Positions 32,783 through 47,500 of a DNA stretch of 64,000 nucleotides are shown piece by piece. Position 1 is the stretch's first letter. The number at the start of each line of letters is the position of its first letter. A program made the position numbers and the translations under genes. Source of the DNA: Hybos culiciformis (lineage: Eukaryota; Arthropoda; Insecta; Diptera; Hybotidae); the NCBI GenBank assembly GCA_964007475.1, contig OZ023273.1:108932485-108996484 (forward strand), given 5' to 3'. The notes beneath the pieces were generated by a model that was not told where the DNA came from, ran no database searches, and saw nothing but the letters and a program-made list of their open reading frames with translations.

Positions 32783-35152
32783 ACTCTAACTCTTTCTCCG
32801 CCCCAGTATAAATTTTATCCTTCTAAATGTATTTATTTTTGCCAACAATTTCTTATATTTTGGACGTATTCGAACAACCTTTTTTTGTCAAGTTTTCTAA
32901 GCTGTCGAAAAATTAGAAATTTTAGGTTTTGAACAAAAAAAAAATATAATTTTTAAAAACTAGTCGCTTGTCGCGAACATCACTATAGGAACAAGAAAAT
33001 AAATTCATCATAAAAGATTTTATTAATGGAAATTTCCTGCTAAATTCTAAGCCTACGCCTACATCAGCATTACAATTAAATAGGAGATTGGGTTGTGTTT
33101 TATTTTGTAATCGTCTTACACTAGACATTCATATTTTTCATTAATTATCTTAAATTAATTAGTATACGATTAACATTAATAAGTTCGTGGGAGTTTTCCT
33201 TTTTAGAGACTACTTATCTAATGACGTTCAGGTATCAGGTTGATTAGAATAAATTTCTTCTTGAACAAAAAAAATTAATTATCCTTTTATTTCAATTTAT
33301 TGCGTATATAATTTGTTTTTTCTAAATATTTTGTACGCACTTGTAAAAATAAAAAGCACATTATAAAAGAAGTGAAGTTATTTTTGTCTTAAAAAGTACA
33401 CATAATAAAATATACTTGTAATTAAATCAAAGACTCGTGAAATTGAATGACTAGAAAATTCTTGATAATGAGAGAACACACGATTCACAAATTGAATAGA
33501 AAGAAACGCTCTAAATAACTTGATGGTATACATTTAAAATTAATGAAAATTAATTGCCATTTTAGATTAATTCAATTAGTATGTGATTGTTTTTTTTTAA
33601 TGTAGACTTTTGATCCATGAATTCATTATATAGAATATGATAAACGGCCATCGGAGCTTGAAATCTTCACAAGAGTTTTTATGATTCTCATGTTAAAAAT
33701 AATCAGGAAATGAAACTTTTACATTTCGATCAAGTGAATTTCCTTTTTTTTTTATTTAGGTTCTTCGATTTTTTTATAAGAGTCAACGAATTAGATTTTT
33801 GAAGCTAACTGTTTAAACAACGACGTCAATCTGATTCAGAAAACATAATTTTGCATAGGTGAAAGATATAAAAAGATACTATATATACAATCAGCAACAT
33901 TAACGGTGAACTAAACAAAAAGAAATCAAAAACTAATTCAATTGCGCTGTTGTAAAATATTAACAGTGACTGAAAAATTTATTGACTATAAAACTTTTAT
34001 TATTATACTCGTACATACTTATTTTCAGTGAACTCCAAGGTTCTTAACCTCAATTCTTCTTATTCATCAATAATTATGATGGAATTTTATGTGAAACATA
34101 TTTTTTTTGTTTTGTCTCATTTTTTAAATATTCTTATTTTGGAATTTCTTTTCTCACATAAGTTTGAATGGAACAATATAATAGAACGTTGTAAATGTTA
34201 AAATATCTAAATTTGATAGTTTGTTATAATTATACTTATATTGTTAACATTATTATTTGTAAAATTTTTTCTGCGGCGAACTTAATCTTTAGAGATGAAG
34301 AACTATAGATTAAAATGTACATATATAGTACTTTCATAAAGGTATATTATTTTTCATTCACAACATATTCTGTATTTTGTATTACTGTTAGTTAGATAAA
34401 TACACAAATCATATATAGAATAATTATAAAAAATTCCAATCAGAAGAAAGAAAAATAATGAAAACATTAACAGATCATAATATTTTGATATAATTTATTT
34501 TGCGTTTAATATAAACAAAAATAATCATTCATAACATGACATAACTTAATTAGCATTATATGAACATGTCATCTAAAATCAGTGTCATTTAATAAATTTA
34601 ATATATATGAAAAATCTAATTTATAAACTACATAATATTATAGTAGATATTTTTTACTGCAATTATCTACAAGATTTCTAGAATAAATTATTTCTTTTAA
34701 TTAAAAAATTCTCGATCAAGAATATAATTAATTATTTTAGAAATCTATTGTTTGGTCTCATTCGGATTTTATTCATTTTATTGTTTCATTCAACTTAGAA
34801 AAAATAATTTGAATCTTTATTTATTTTGAAGCTTTTTTTAAAAACAAAGTATCTACATAGGAAAAAGTTTGACATTTCCCATTTTCTGTTTATTTTTTAT
34901 TTCTTATTTTTATTTTTTTTAAGATTGACGTATTTTCTATAATAAATCACATGTATATAAACAATGAAAAGATAATAAAAACAATAATAAATTTAATAGA
35001 TATTGTGAACCTTTTTGTTTTTTTTTTTGGTTATTTTCTTAATTAAATTGTGTGACTTGATTAGCAGAATAAATAAACATAAACAAGCAAATAAATATTA
35101 AAAAAAAATACAGAGTAATAATGAATTTTCTTTTTATTTTATTTTTTTGCAG

Positions 35153-35197
35153 AAATCAACACCGAAATATAAATTAATTTTGGCTCAAAGGATATAA
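35153..35197 (+). other. Possible terminal exon fragment
   Basis: A T-rich tract ending TTTTTTTGCAG is followed by AAATCAACACCGAAATATAA, which reads KSTPKYKLILAQRI then TAA. The acceptor is good, but 14 codons are too few to judge coding. No partner exon found. Confidence 0.18.
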
Positions 35198-38100
35198 TGT
35201 TTCAGCTTTCATCTTTTTTTTTTTGTTAATGAAAAATAGAAATTAATTGGAAAATTATAAACATTAAAAATATAAAAATAAAAAAAACACACAAGGAATC
35301 ATTAGACAAACGCGTTAGTTTGTGACTGGCAAAAAACAAAAAGTAAGTAGTAATGACAGAATTCTTATTGTCCTTTTTTTTAATTATAAGAAATAATTAT
35401 TAAAATTAATCAATTTTTTTTGTAGAATTTTATGTTTTCTCACGTTTCATTCCAATTATGTTAATTAGGAAAATTGTTTCAGATTATCATTGTTTTATGA
35501 AATTGTGTAAAATAATTAATTTCAATATCGAATATTAAGATTCCCATCTTTTTTATTACAGAAAATATAGTAAACCATTCCAATAATAATTATTGGACTG
35601 AAATTAAAACCTCGAGAACTTGTTTTGCATTGTATAAGCTGCACGACAACCTGTCAAACTAAACTGTAATATCCATAATATATTCAAAAATAAATTCAAA
35701 CAAACAATTTTTTTTTCATATTCTTGAAGATTAAACCGCATCAATGATGAAACCGGTCTTAGATTAAAAATTCGTTTCAAAAAGTTTGACCTTTCAATAT
35801 TATAGAATTATTACATTATATAGCTTATATGGCGCCAAAAAAAAATAGAATCGATTTCCTTAACTTTTTATACTGTATAATATTTCGTGAGTATAATTTG
35901 CCAAACTTCTACACAAATAGTTTAATAATTAGAGTAAAAACTTTAACAATCTGTCCTTGCGCTTAAAATATATAATTATTTTTATTATTTTTTTTTAAAT
36001 AAAATTTTCTTTTTTAAAGAAAATTCTGACTCCATCGGAAAAGAAATAAAAATGTATGTATATAAATTCAAAATAAAGTAAAATAAAATAGTTCAAAAAA
36101 ATTAAATAAATTGACCTTCATATAATAAAACATTACATGCATTATTTATAATTGAATTCCATAGCAAATGTAATTTTCTATACATTCATATTATTTATGT
36201 ACATAATTTTATACTAATTGAAATTCAGAAAATGTTAAATTATTATAAATATATGTAGTATGTAGTAGGTACCATTTTACCTATTCGGTAATTGAATTAT
36301 AACTCATATATTTTCTTAATTAAAGCTCAATATAAATTATTTCGTTTGATTATTGATTGATTAGCTGGGTAAACATAATACAATGTTGTGTTAATTTAAA
36401 GATACTTTAATATTTTTTTTTGGGAATTTTTTTGTTTTTTGGAAAATTAAAGCGAAATGAATTTGAAAACAAAAATATTTTTTCAATGATATTTGAATTG
36501 AATACAAATTTATGGAAATTAAATATCACTATGTACAATAATGTATAGATAGTTGAAAAGAGATTGTAAATATTTTATGACTATGATTGCCTTTTTTTTT
36601 TTTTAAATAAATCAATAACCAATAGTATGCATGTATAGGTATTTTATTAATCCGGCCGGAAATTTAAAATGGAATATTCTTACATATTAAATCACTAAAT
36701 TTTTGTACGTCATGCAAAAAAAAAAAAAAAAAGAACAAAACATTTAGATATTTTTTTCAACATATTTGCTTTCATTATATTTTAAATTTTCTTTTATTTC
36801 TATGTATATGTATATTAATATGCTATCAACATACATTGTAAATCCTGTGTAATCCCATCTGAGTCTTTCCTCATTATATTTTCATTAAAGGTTAATGCAC
36901 AAAAGAAACTTTTATTTTATACATATGTTTTTCTTATATGCTCTGTAGGTATCCCTTGTAAAGTTTTTCGTTTCTTTTATATTTGAATGCTTTTTTTTTT
37001 GTTTCCATTGTAAGTGTTCTTAATAAATTAAATTCTCCAAGGAAAATTCTGTTTTTGTCCTTGTTAATATTATAGTCAAATTGTCTTCTTACATATGGTG
37101 AAATTTTGTACGGCATTCTCTTGAAATAAAAAAAAATAGATGAGTAAAAATGTAGTCTATAGTCTAGTCAAGGCTTTTACTTCGAAATTATAATTTATGT
37201 TCCTGGTAGAAAATGGATACATAAATAAAGTTTTATTTTTAACAAATAAGATTAGTTAGCGGAAGTGAAATTTATTGTATACAACATAAAGATATATAAT
37301 TTTAGAACCATAGTGCGATAATGCTGTACAAACAGTTTTTAAAGATGTTGAAGCCTTAAGCTCTTATTTAATACTATTATGCTGATATTAATATTAGGTG
37401 AATTTAATTACCAAATAAATTACAAGAATTATTAGAATCGAATTGAGCTTCAGAATTAATTTAGTTACTGAAACTTTAACAGGGTGTCTTTAGTTTTATT
37501 AATTTATTCATTTATAATCATGGGGAATAATCATGTGATAAACTGTATTCTTGAAATTAAAATAGATTAAAGAAATAAAAGGAAGCTTGTGTTTGGATAA
37601 TTTTTGATAAATTAAATACATTCCTCACAATAAAAGCAAAAGGTGAATATATTATTTTTATTCGTAAAATATTTTTAATCCTTGATGACACAATCCTGCA
37701 TCCCGTATCTTTTTTATACAATTTTTGTAGACAGTGAGGGTAATTCAAATAAAGCATAAATATTTTCTTCTTAGCGTTTTTAAAGACAATTTTATTTACT
37801 TAAATGCCACAACGTGTTATATGTATACAAAGTACAAACATACATTTTAATGTATATACATTTAGTTTATAAAGATAGAAAATGAGGTGTTTTTTTTTTG
37901 CTGAAAATAATAAATGAAATGATTGATAAGAGCTTTTATGGGTTATTTACCCTTAAACAGTTAAGAATAAAAATCCTTTTCTATACGTCTGTCTGATCTG
38001 GATGTACCCAACATATTATTCAATGTTGATATGAAAATCAGAATGGTAAACAAAATATAAAAATAAAAAATAAATACAATTGATGTTTGTTTCAAAAGGG

Positions 38101-41100
38101 GTCATGAACCTAAAGCATTCACTATGATTGGTGATAATTACTCCAAATTGAAATTATAATTATACTCTGCTAAACTAAACCTAAATGGTATTTGAAGAGG
38201 TTTTTTTACTTGGAGAAAGTATTTAAAATTAATTTAGCGTCGAGGTCCGTAATCATAGTATCGTGCATCACAAATTTTTAGGATAACAAACACTTAGGAT
38301 AGAAAATAACTACAATAAAAAGCCAAATCCTTGATTGAAGCGTAAAAACAGAGATACATCTTCGTTGTTATATTAAAATTAGCGCTTTTCAAATTTATTG
38401 CACAGCTCTGTGAGACATATATTGAGAACTATGAAATACACAAATTTTATTATTTTTTCATTTACTTTTTTTTTTTTAAAGTACATAATTATGAACATTA
38501 TCTGATAAAATTACCATAAAATTTTTTCTGTTCCTTTGAAAATTTTCTTTTCTAAAGAAAAGTTCATTTAGTGAAGTCAATTTAAAGAAAGCGTCGAAGA
38601 ATTTTTAATGGTGCTTGAAAAAGTTGCTGCCATAAGAGATTCTTATGCATATATTATGTATGTAATTATGTTAAACTAGCTAAAGTAGTATATGCTATTG
38701 AAAAACTTTCATAAATATTATATGTGGTATATACTGTATATACAAGCAAAATAATTTTAAGTATATAAAACAGCGTACCTACAATAATTATTTTATATCA
38801 TTCTATGCAAACTTAAAATAAAAAAAAAAAAAAAATAAAAAAATATATATTTTCTGGTAACTAAATTAACATTGTGTACACAAAATAAAATAAAAATCAG
38901 GATAAGGTTTAATGACACTGAAAAATCAGGTGGTGAATTCCTAAATGTAGAAAAAGTTAAATAGAATTATATAACTTTATAAACTTGAAGTTTACTTCAA
39001 AAAGTATTTGAAATTTTCTACAGGCGAAAGAATTTTGAATTATTGTCATAAAATCGAATATATCCACATTTTATCAGTGCCATTCTTCATCATCCTTTGA
39101 AGCTTTTTTTTTTTTTAATTTGGAAAATTCAAAAAATAAGTCAGCCCCTTATTCCCGTCACATTCTAAGCGAGTAATAACTATAATTCACATATTGTTTA
39201 TTAATATTTTTAGAGATTGCATGTTCATAAAAAAATTGAAAGTATTTTTATTTTTTTTTTAAAACTTTGTTTTTTATCATAAAAATAGCCGATTATAAGT
39301 TGGTGCCCAAATGTCGTAATTACTTAGTTTTTTTTTTAAATTATTAATTGCTATACAATAATTCAGACAGGGTCATTCGAAATTTCAATCAAATTGCGAG
39401 ATAAAAGAAAAATTAAACACAATTGCATTATTCGTATAAATCAAAAATTTCAATGAATGAATATATTAATTATAATAATTTGCGCACATGAACATTGCGA
39501 CAAATAAAATTTAATTAAAAATTATGATTTTTCATTAAAAAAGTTAATTTGGCACACTTAAGTTAATCGTTTATTTATATGGTTTATGATAGAGAATTGT
39601 TTATATGGAACAATTTTCATAAAAGTTTACTGTCTCCATATTTTTATTCAATAAATCTGTTAGCAGGCACTATGAAGGCTAAAATGTCCTTCTAACGTAT
39701 TACGCAATAGTCATCAGTATTGAAATAAAAAAAATACTTTATTTCAGATAAATAGTAACTTCCTTTATAATATGCATTATTTAAAACCCATGCTCTGAAT
39801 TTCCTATTAAATTTAAAATTATTTAATGTAAAATCCATCAAAGCTCGATTGTATCATTAATAATAAAATATAGTGGACATACTATGCTCTCTAAAAAAGG
39901 ATTTAGTTTTCCATAAAAAACGAGTTATAAAAAAATAAATAAGACTATATGCATAATAATGTACAATATTTTATTAAAAATCCATCAATCACTGACAGAA
40001 CGACTAAAGTGCTTAACAAAGGATTCAAACAAAAAAAAATATATTATAATTTCATAACCATTAAACAACAATCACTTATTTTCGTCATGAAGTAGAAAAC
40101 TATATCCTTGAACTTTTTGAAAATAAAGCTAAAAGTAATAAATTTATTATTTTCATAATTTCATATTCCAAAATGTTGAATCTTGCAGTAAAAATGAATT
40201 AAAAAATATGTATATATATTGATCGGAATAATGTGAATAAGCTTTTGTCTAGAAGTTGAAATTTTCAAATAATATAATTAAATTCTTATAGGTTCAAGAA
40301 TAAGTTCTTACAGTTTCTGGTTACAGTAAATTAGACGTTAACATGGTGTTTCACGTCCATTCTTCGACAAAAAAATCGTCTCATGATATTTTGATAAAAA
40401 AAACAAGAATTTTTTTTAAAGTCAAGAATTGCAATATTTTCTGTCAAGCTTCAAAAATATTTTTTACTTCCCTTTGTATTACCTATCTATCAATTTTTGC
40501 AATAATAAATATACCTGCATCTGCCATAGGGTATTTTGTAAAAGGTTTCGCCTATAAAAACTTTTTTTTTTTAAATTTTGATATATTTTTTAAATGAAAA
40601 TGTTAAAAGTAAAACTTTTGCATAACAAATGGATTTAACACGATTACGATATTCTGCACTATAATATTTTTATTATTCGGTTACAATTTTATTATTTCAA
40701 AATCAATTCATTGTAAATTTCGTGACTCATGAACTTTGAATAAAATATACAAAAAAAAAAGAAACAAATTCAATTGGACTTTTTTTTTTGTAATTTTTCT
40801 GCAATATAAATAAATGGGCACACAGAAGTTAAGAATTCAGGGTTTGTTTAATACGGATATGTACTATGTATAGACATTATGGTAAAAAAAAACGTGCTTG
40901 AGTTTTTTTATAAACATTATAGATAATATAGTCAGTTCACTGAGAACCAAGGCGTAAATTAAATTGAAAATCATCATTTACAGTGGCACAAGTATTTACT
41001 GAAAGAAATCTCTTTTTTACCATTCCGTGAAAAACTTCTTTCACAAACTTCGTTACAATAATATTAGATAGTTAAAATTGCGGCTTCGTAATGTTCTGCA

Positions 41101-43619
41101 CTGATTTTGAACAAAATGGATCACTTCTAGATTAGAATTTTCTGCCAACTCAAAAAATTCAATATGTTGCTTGTATGTTGTATCCAGAATTGGTATGTAC
41201 GAATAAATTAAACGTCAATAAAATGTTAGAGTTTTATATTTTGCTGACAATAATAAAAAGAGCTACATATGCCTATTTTGTAAATAAACAAATAATTTTT
41301 TTTTTATTATATACCTATAAGAATTTTAATTTTACCCATGTTTTTTCAAAAATACCTATGCCTAAAAATATTTTGTTTGTTTTTGTACAAATGAAGCCTA
41401 ATAAAATCAATTTTTGAAGGACAACAACCACACAATTATTTTTTTTGTATCTCTATATTTGTGGAATTAACTTATAAATAAAAACTTCTATTTCAAAAAA
41501 TAAAGTTATATAAAAAAAAATTAATTTAATCTATGTTAAAATACTTTATTTGATTTCTTTATTCCGTTATTAAGAGTATGTACGCAAGTACCACTTAGTC
41601 ATCGCAAAGTTGTTTAATAAAATTTCATTATCTAGTAGTTGTTTGCGCTACCTACCAATAGAAAAAAAAAATTATATTTCATTGACTTATTTTTTTTTAA
41701 TTTTACTGAGATCACATAATGTTGTAATATTTAGTGATCAAGGTTAAAATAAAAAATAAAAAAAAAAACTGGTAGATACTTATTGTAAGATTCTATTGTG
41801 TTATTGCTTTTATTTGCAGTCAGTGTACCTAATTTATGTATTTTTTTTTTTAATTCGAATAAATAAGCTTTTCTTTTTCTTATAAGTATGACATAAACAT
41901 AATATCTCAGGGGTTTACATTACCAATTGAACATAAAGTTAAATAATGAAATAACATTACATTAAGTAAGAACTTTAAAAACAACTTAAAAGTGATGACA
42001 TTTTTTAAAATACTTCAACTGTCTTCATTATCTATCGATAATCAAAAAAAGGAGTTTAAATTAAAAGTAATAGAGAAATATTTATCAATTTTTACTTGAA
42101 CTATTTTTCGATAAATATAATAAGAAGCTCTTATTATAATCTAAATAGCCTGTGAATAAAATGTACATTTCATCATAGTTTAACTATACATACTAACAAA
42201 TATTCAACGATCATTAATTATTGAAACCATTTGCATTTTAACTTCAGGCTTGTAATTAACATTCAGCTTGAAGATAAATCGACCTGTAAAAAGTCAATAA
42301 TTTCCATAATCAACTTTCTGGAAATTGTGTATTAGACTGAATGTAAATTTTATTATATACATTTTCGTTCATTTGCCGTAATTAGCACATTAGTTAATAA
42401 ATTTATCCAATTATTATTTAATATCTATGAAGAACAATGTACAAAAAGAAATAAAGTATAATTATTACCAATACGATTATTACTTTAAGTATATACCTGT
42501 TTTATTAATACATATATGCATTTTTTTTGTCGCTTTATATATGGCAAACACTGACATAAAAAAAAAGTAAAAGTGTTTTTTTTATTGTTTTAAAACTTTT
42601 AAGCTTGATTCGAAAATAGAAATAAAATTAAGTTCTTTGTTTGTTCAATAAAGTTATTGGGTATTAAAGACCATCATAAACGCTTACAGGAATGTTATAT
42701 AAAAAATAACATCTCAAATTTCTGTGGTTGTGCCTATACTATTACTTTTTAGTACAAACAACACAGGTTCACGTGATACACAATTGATAAACAAGCTCTA
42801 AATTATTATATTCTAATTTTGGTTCTAAAGTTTGTCAGTTTCCGGAAGTTTTGTAGGTTAAACAAAATAAAGAAAAAGATAGTTTGATAAAAATATCCTA
42901 CTAATTTCGTTTTATTCTATAATTGTGAATTCGACGGGTCTTAATAATGACTGAAAGCATTTTCTTTCCTTAACTTTTAGTAAGATTATGTTAAAAATCA
43001 AATATTTCAGACAAATGTAATATTTCAAAATTTTTATTTGCAACATTCTAAAATTGATATTAGAAAATTAGTCATCAATTAAAAGTAATATTATATATGT
43101 ACTTATATAACACATACATGTAGGTATATAACTCCACAAAGAAATGTATTTAATTTACGGATATGGCTTTTCTTGCAAGTTTTTATAATCGGTTGAAATT
43201 GAAATAAAAATATTAAAAAGAAAAAGTAGGTTACCTACTTAAATAAAAAGGTGGACTTTGCGCAAACACTTAATAAACATTGAAAACACCTAAAATATCT
43301 ATAAATATAATTAGAATTCAAGATAGATATTCAAATAAGTACAAGAAATAAAAAATCTTTTGGATAAGAGTTAGACCGGTTCTATACACAAATTAGCATA
43401 TAAAATAATCACGCGGCTATTGTCATCTTAATAATAATAAAAAAATACATAAAATAAAATTTTTAAAAGAATAATTATGCTTTCAATCTTTAATTTTCTA
43501 TTTCAATATCTACCCATTATATATTTCAATATTTACAGGTACAACACCTATGTATTTACATATATGTTTGGTTTTTTTTTCAACATTTTTACTTGTACTA
43601 TTTATCTCATTAATTTTAG

Positions 43620-43677
43620 CCCATTTGTTGCTGAGATTGATGGAAATTGGCAAAAAGTTGTATCAGGGGTTCTTTAG
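43620..43677 (+). other. Possible terminal exon fragment
   Basis: After TATCTCATTAATTTTAG the frame reads PFVAEIDGNWQKVVSGVL then TAG. Its balanced composition, with Trp, Asp, Glu and Gly, is unlike the chance frames around it. No family recognised and no upstream exon identified. Confidence 0.22.
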
Positions 43678-44328
43678 TTCAGACTGGCCCTGTAGTTTTT
43701 GGACGTACATGTGTAAATAATATGAGAAATTCCTATTATTGTAGAATAATTTTTTAATGACTAGTAAAAGCTATAATATCTACTGCCAAAAATCAATATT
43801 AAAAGATTTTATTGAAAAATTAAAATATTATGGGCTGAAAAAATTTTCTATATAAAAGACAAATTCATTTAAAGGAACAGCTGTTTCATTAACAAATATT
43901 AAATAGAATAAGAAGAAAATTGTATCTCATTATGAATTAACAAAAATTTTATTTTTCGTGAATCATTGAAAATTTTACTATGTATATATTTTTTATAAAT
44001 AAAAGAAATTGTTTTTTTTTGTGATTTTTTAAATGAAAAATCTGTTCATATAATTAATTTTTGTTTTCGCAATATCCCCATGAATGTTTTCCGTGAAATT
44101 TCATTCATTAGAATAAATGGTTTTTCATTTATCTGATAACGACTTGTTTTTTATTTTATTAAATTTAATTTAATAATTTTTAAATTTATAAGTACATTCT
44201 GAATACAATTATTGTATTTGTATTAATATAATAAAAAAATGATATTCATTTAAAAAAAAGAAAAAGTACACAAATGACAATTAATTGAAAAAAATATACT
44301 TTATATTGATTAAAGAATAAAGTATGAT

Positions 44329-44553
44329 TTAGTTTATGTTAGTATGTTTATTCAAATTGTCTTCCAACATGTTCGAAACATCGCTGCAGATATATAAAAT
44401 AAATTTAAAACCTTGTCTTTTAACATTATCCAAAAGTCTTTCAACATACACCCTACTGAATTTGTCTACTAATATAGTAGCCACTCTATAGCATATAACA
44501 AGTATCGAAATGACTGAATGACTTCTTGAAAAATAAAGATTTATCGGTATCAT
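44329..44553 (-). CDS. Doubtful small ORF or exon, 74 aa
   Basis: ATG at 44553. A hydrophobic stretch (SVISILVICYRVATILV, about residues 13-29) is followed by a charged, fairly balanced region (DKFSRVYVERLLDNVKRQGF, then ICSDVSNMLEDNLNK). Composition is more protein-like than neighbouring frames, which hints at a real exon or a decayed gene. No motif recognised, and no poly(A) signal immediately after the stop. Confidence 0.25.
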   Translation of the reverse strand: MIPINLYFSRSHSVISILVICYRVATILVDKFSRVYVERLLDNVKRQGFKFILYICSDVSNMLEDNLNKHTNIN

Positions 44554-47500
44554 GTTAAGCCAACTTTAAAATAATAAACGCCTCAAATTAATACAGATTT
44601 TTACATTTAAGGCAAATAAATATCAACTTTTACAACGACAAATATAGCTTATGTGGATTATATCGATTTGAAAATTTATGTTTTCTCAAATTTCAACTCA
44701 TTTGAAAAAACATGGAAGCCCTTTATTACATCATTTACAAGAAAATAACATAATAAAATGCAATAAAATTTATAAAATCTAAATTATAAGCATAATTTTT
44801 AAAAAATTTGGTCCAAAAAAAAAACTTAATTTTCATTAAAAATTCAAAATATTTTTAATAATTATATAGATTATAGAGGAAGTAAGAAATTAGAATCTAA
44901 AAATTGATGTTTTCCGCGTAAAAATAATAAGCCTATGAAAATGTTTTTTTTTAAAACAAAATATATACATATATATATTTTTTTTAAATAATTCTATTTA
45001 AAATAATATTATTTAAAATTATGTTTTTTTCTTTGCTCTGAATTTATAAAGCAATTAATTTCTCTAAATAAATTACAAGAAGTTTAAAAAAGCAAAAAAA
45101 AATTTTTCATTGCATAATAAATTTTGACAAAAATATTCTCATTTAATGAAAAAAAAAAAAAAATGAAAAAATTTCATGTCAGCATTTATTCTAAAAACAT
45201 TAAAATTAAATTCTTATTTTATGCCAACGAAAGAATATTAATTAGGTTCCCAGAATGTATGTAAAAACATATAGGTATATATGTAGAATATTTTTATCTA
45301 TATTACATATTATGTAAAATTTTATAATTTATAATTTTACATATTGTAATATTTAGGCACATATTATTTTATTAATTCATTTACAAAAATAAAATATTTA
45401 AACGACGCGAAACGAAGTACACACCGTGAAATTTACATTTTCTGCTGTAACAGATTGTGAAATTTTAGAATTTTTAGCTTGAAAAGAAAATACATTCTAG
45501 CTATGATATACATATTCTGAATAGAGTTGACCAGTATATATAAAAACAATATAGTATAAATAGTTTAAATGTCACACTTCTAAATACTCTCTCTAGAGAA
45601 AACTTTGGAGCTACATATTTTGTTCGCTGTAAATTACTATTTTCTATATTCCAACTCGAAAATTAATTGACTTTGAGGGATATAAAGTTTTGAAGCTTAC
45701 ATTCCAAATATTACAATTGGTTACTCTCAAAATTCAACATGTTGTAAATCATAATTTTCAAGTTACATGTCCAAAAGAAAAGAATAAAGCCTAAGTTTTC
45801 GATCAACTTTATAAAACAAAATTGGAAGTTATTTATGAAAAGTATTCGAAAATTAAATCAATATCTGTGGTGCCCTCTGTAAAATTTTCAGTTCATCATC
45901 GTGTATGCAAGCAATAAAAATGAGAAAACCAATGCATCTCATCTTTAATAAAATTTATTAACTAAATTATGACATATGAAATGAGAGCATATATATATAT
46001 ATAAATATAACTATATATAAAAAATATATGAACATTAGTGCATTAAATTCTAGGAACTAAAATGAAGACAATAATACATATTTATTTTGTGTCTAATTGA
46101 TTTTTAATTTTTTTGTTTTCAAGTTCTGAAGTACAATTGACCTTAACAATCGTTAAAAAAAATTTTTTTAAGCTAAAAAGAAAACATTTTTCTTGCATGT
46201 TTTTTTGTTGTTGTTGTTTCATTAAAGTAAACAAAACAATCAGATAATTGTTGACACGTGTGTCTTATTTTATTTATTTTTTACCTATAAAATATTCCAA
46301 ATTTTTTTTTTTTTTTCAATCAATAAATTAAATATAATTATACATTAATTTGAAACAGGACATTATTGCCAAAAGAATGGTATCCTTTTTGGCACGAAAA
46401 ATAATAAATTTAACAATGAAAAATTAGAAGCTTTAGTATACATTTGTTTCTATTTGCTTTAATAAAGTTACCTGTCACATTTAGGTAATTTAGATTTATT
46501 TTTGATTAGATATTGATATTTGTGTACATAGTAGTACCATATTTATACAGTTTATAGTGCCAAAATGTTATTGCTTTACATACTCAATTAATTATATATA
46601 ATTATATATTATCAAGAAAATTTTGTGTTGGACACATATTCTTTTATAATTGAAATTGATTGACAAAAATGAAATTCTAACTATAATTATTTGAAAACTA
46701 TTTTACAAATTGGATTAATTTAACTCTCTGAGACCTCAAATCTTCCACGTATTCATTTAATCATAAAGAGGAATTTAAAAAAATATTACATAGTTACTTC
46801 TTAAATGAAGTATAGAGTCTGGGTTCAGCATCTTGATTTAAAATAATTTACCTTTAAAATATGTAGCTTGATCACAATCCGGGTATATTTTACAATTCAT
46901 AAAGTCCATATACTTAGGCATGATGATCCATATACTGATATACTTAACAATTTTCATTCAAATCCGGTCACCAGTCCAAATCTTTGTAAAAAATCGAATT
47001 CCAATCATTTTTTAATAAGTTTCCTCTAATCGACATCTTTCTATTCTAGATAAAATTCAAAATTTATAAAAATTTTAATCAAAAAAATTATTTAGATCCT
47101 TGGCTGATAGAGAGCTTGCAACTTCCAAGAATTTTTAGCCGAAGTGAAAATGGAAATTTTATTTCGTCCGTAAGACAGAAAGCAAATTATCAAGTAGATT
47201 TGATAAGAAAAATTTGATTTAATTAAATACATCTCTTTATCGGGACTATAGACAAGCTAAATTCCGCAAGCTGAAAGTGCTAATGTGCCGAGTCTTAAAA
47301 ACTTAAAATTTTTTTTTAGAACAAACGTAGACTTTTATTTTCTCTAAGACTTTGCACGTTAACATTCATATAGGAATAATTACTCTTCAAATATTAGTGT
47401 TCTTTTCTTATGTACATTAACAATTCGAGAGTTCTTGAACACTTGAAAGTTTTTTTTTTTATTTTCTATAGAGAAAGTGTTGTTTTCACTTTATTATTAT

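Larger units (their letters stand above)
31044..43600. other. Long AT-rich stretch, intergenic or intronic
   Basis: No complete gene supported over 12.5 kb. Scattered items are listed separately (32073 donor-like site, 32731-32782 GC-rich fragment, 35153 exon-like site). ATG-started frames such as 40343-40597 are low-complexity and probably chance. If the donor-like and acceptor-like sites are real, part of this is intron. Confidence 0.45.

Noticed and set aside
40343..40597. 84-aa ATG-started frame
   Set aside because: Phe/Lys/Ile-rich with homopolymer codons; no signal peptide at the start and no domain.
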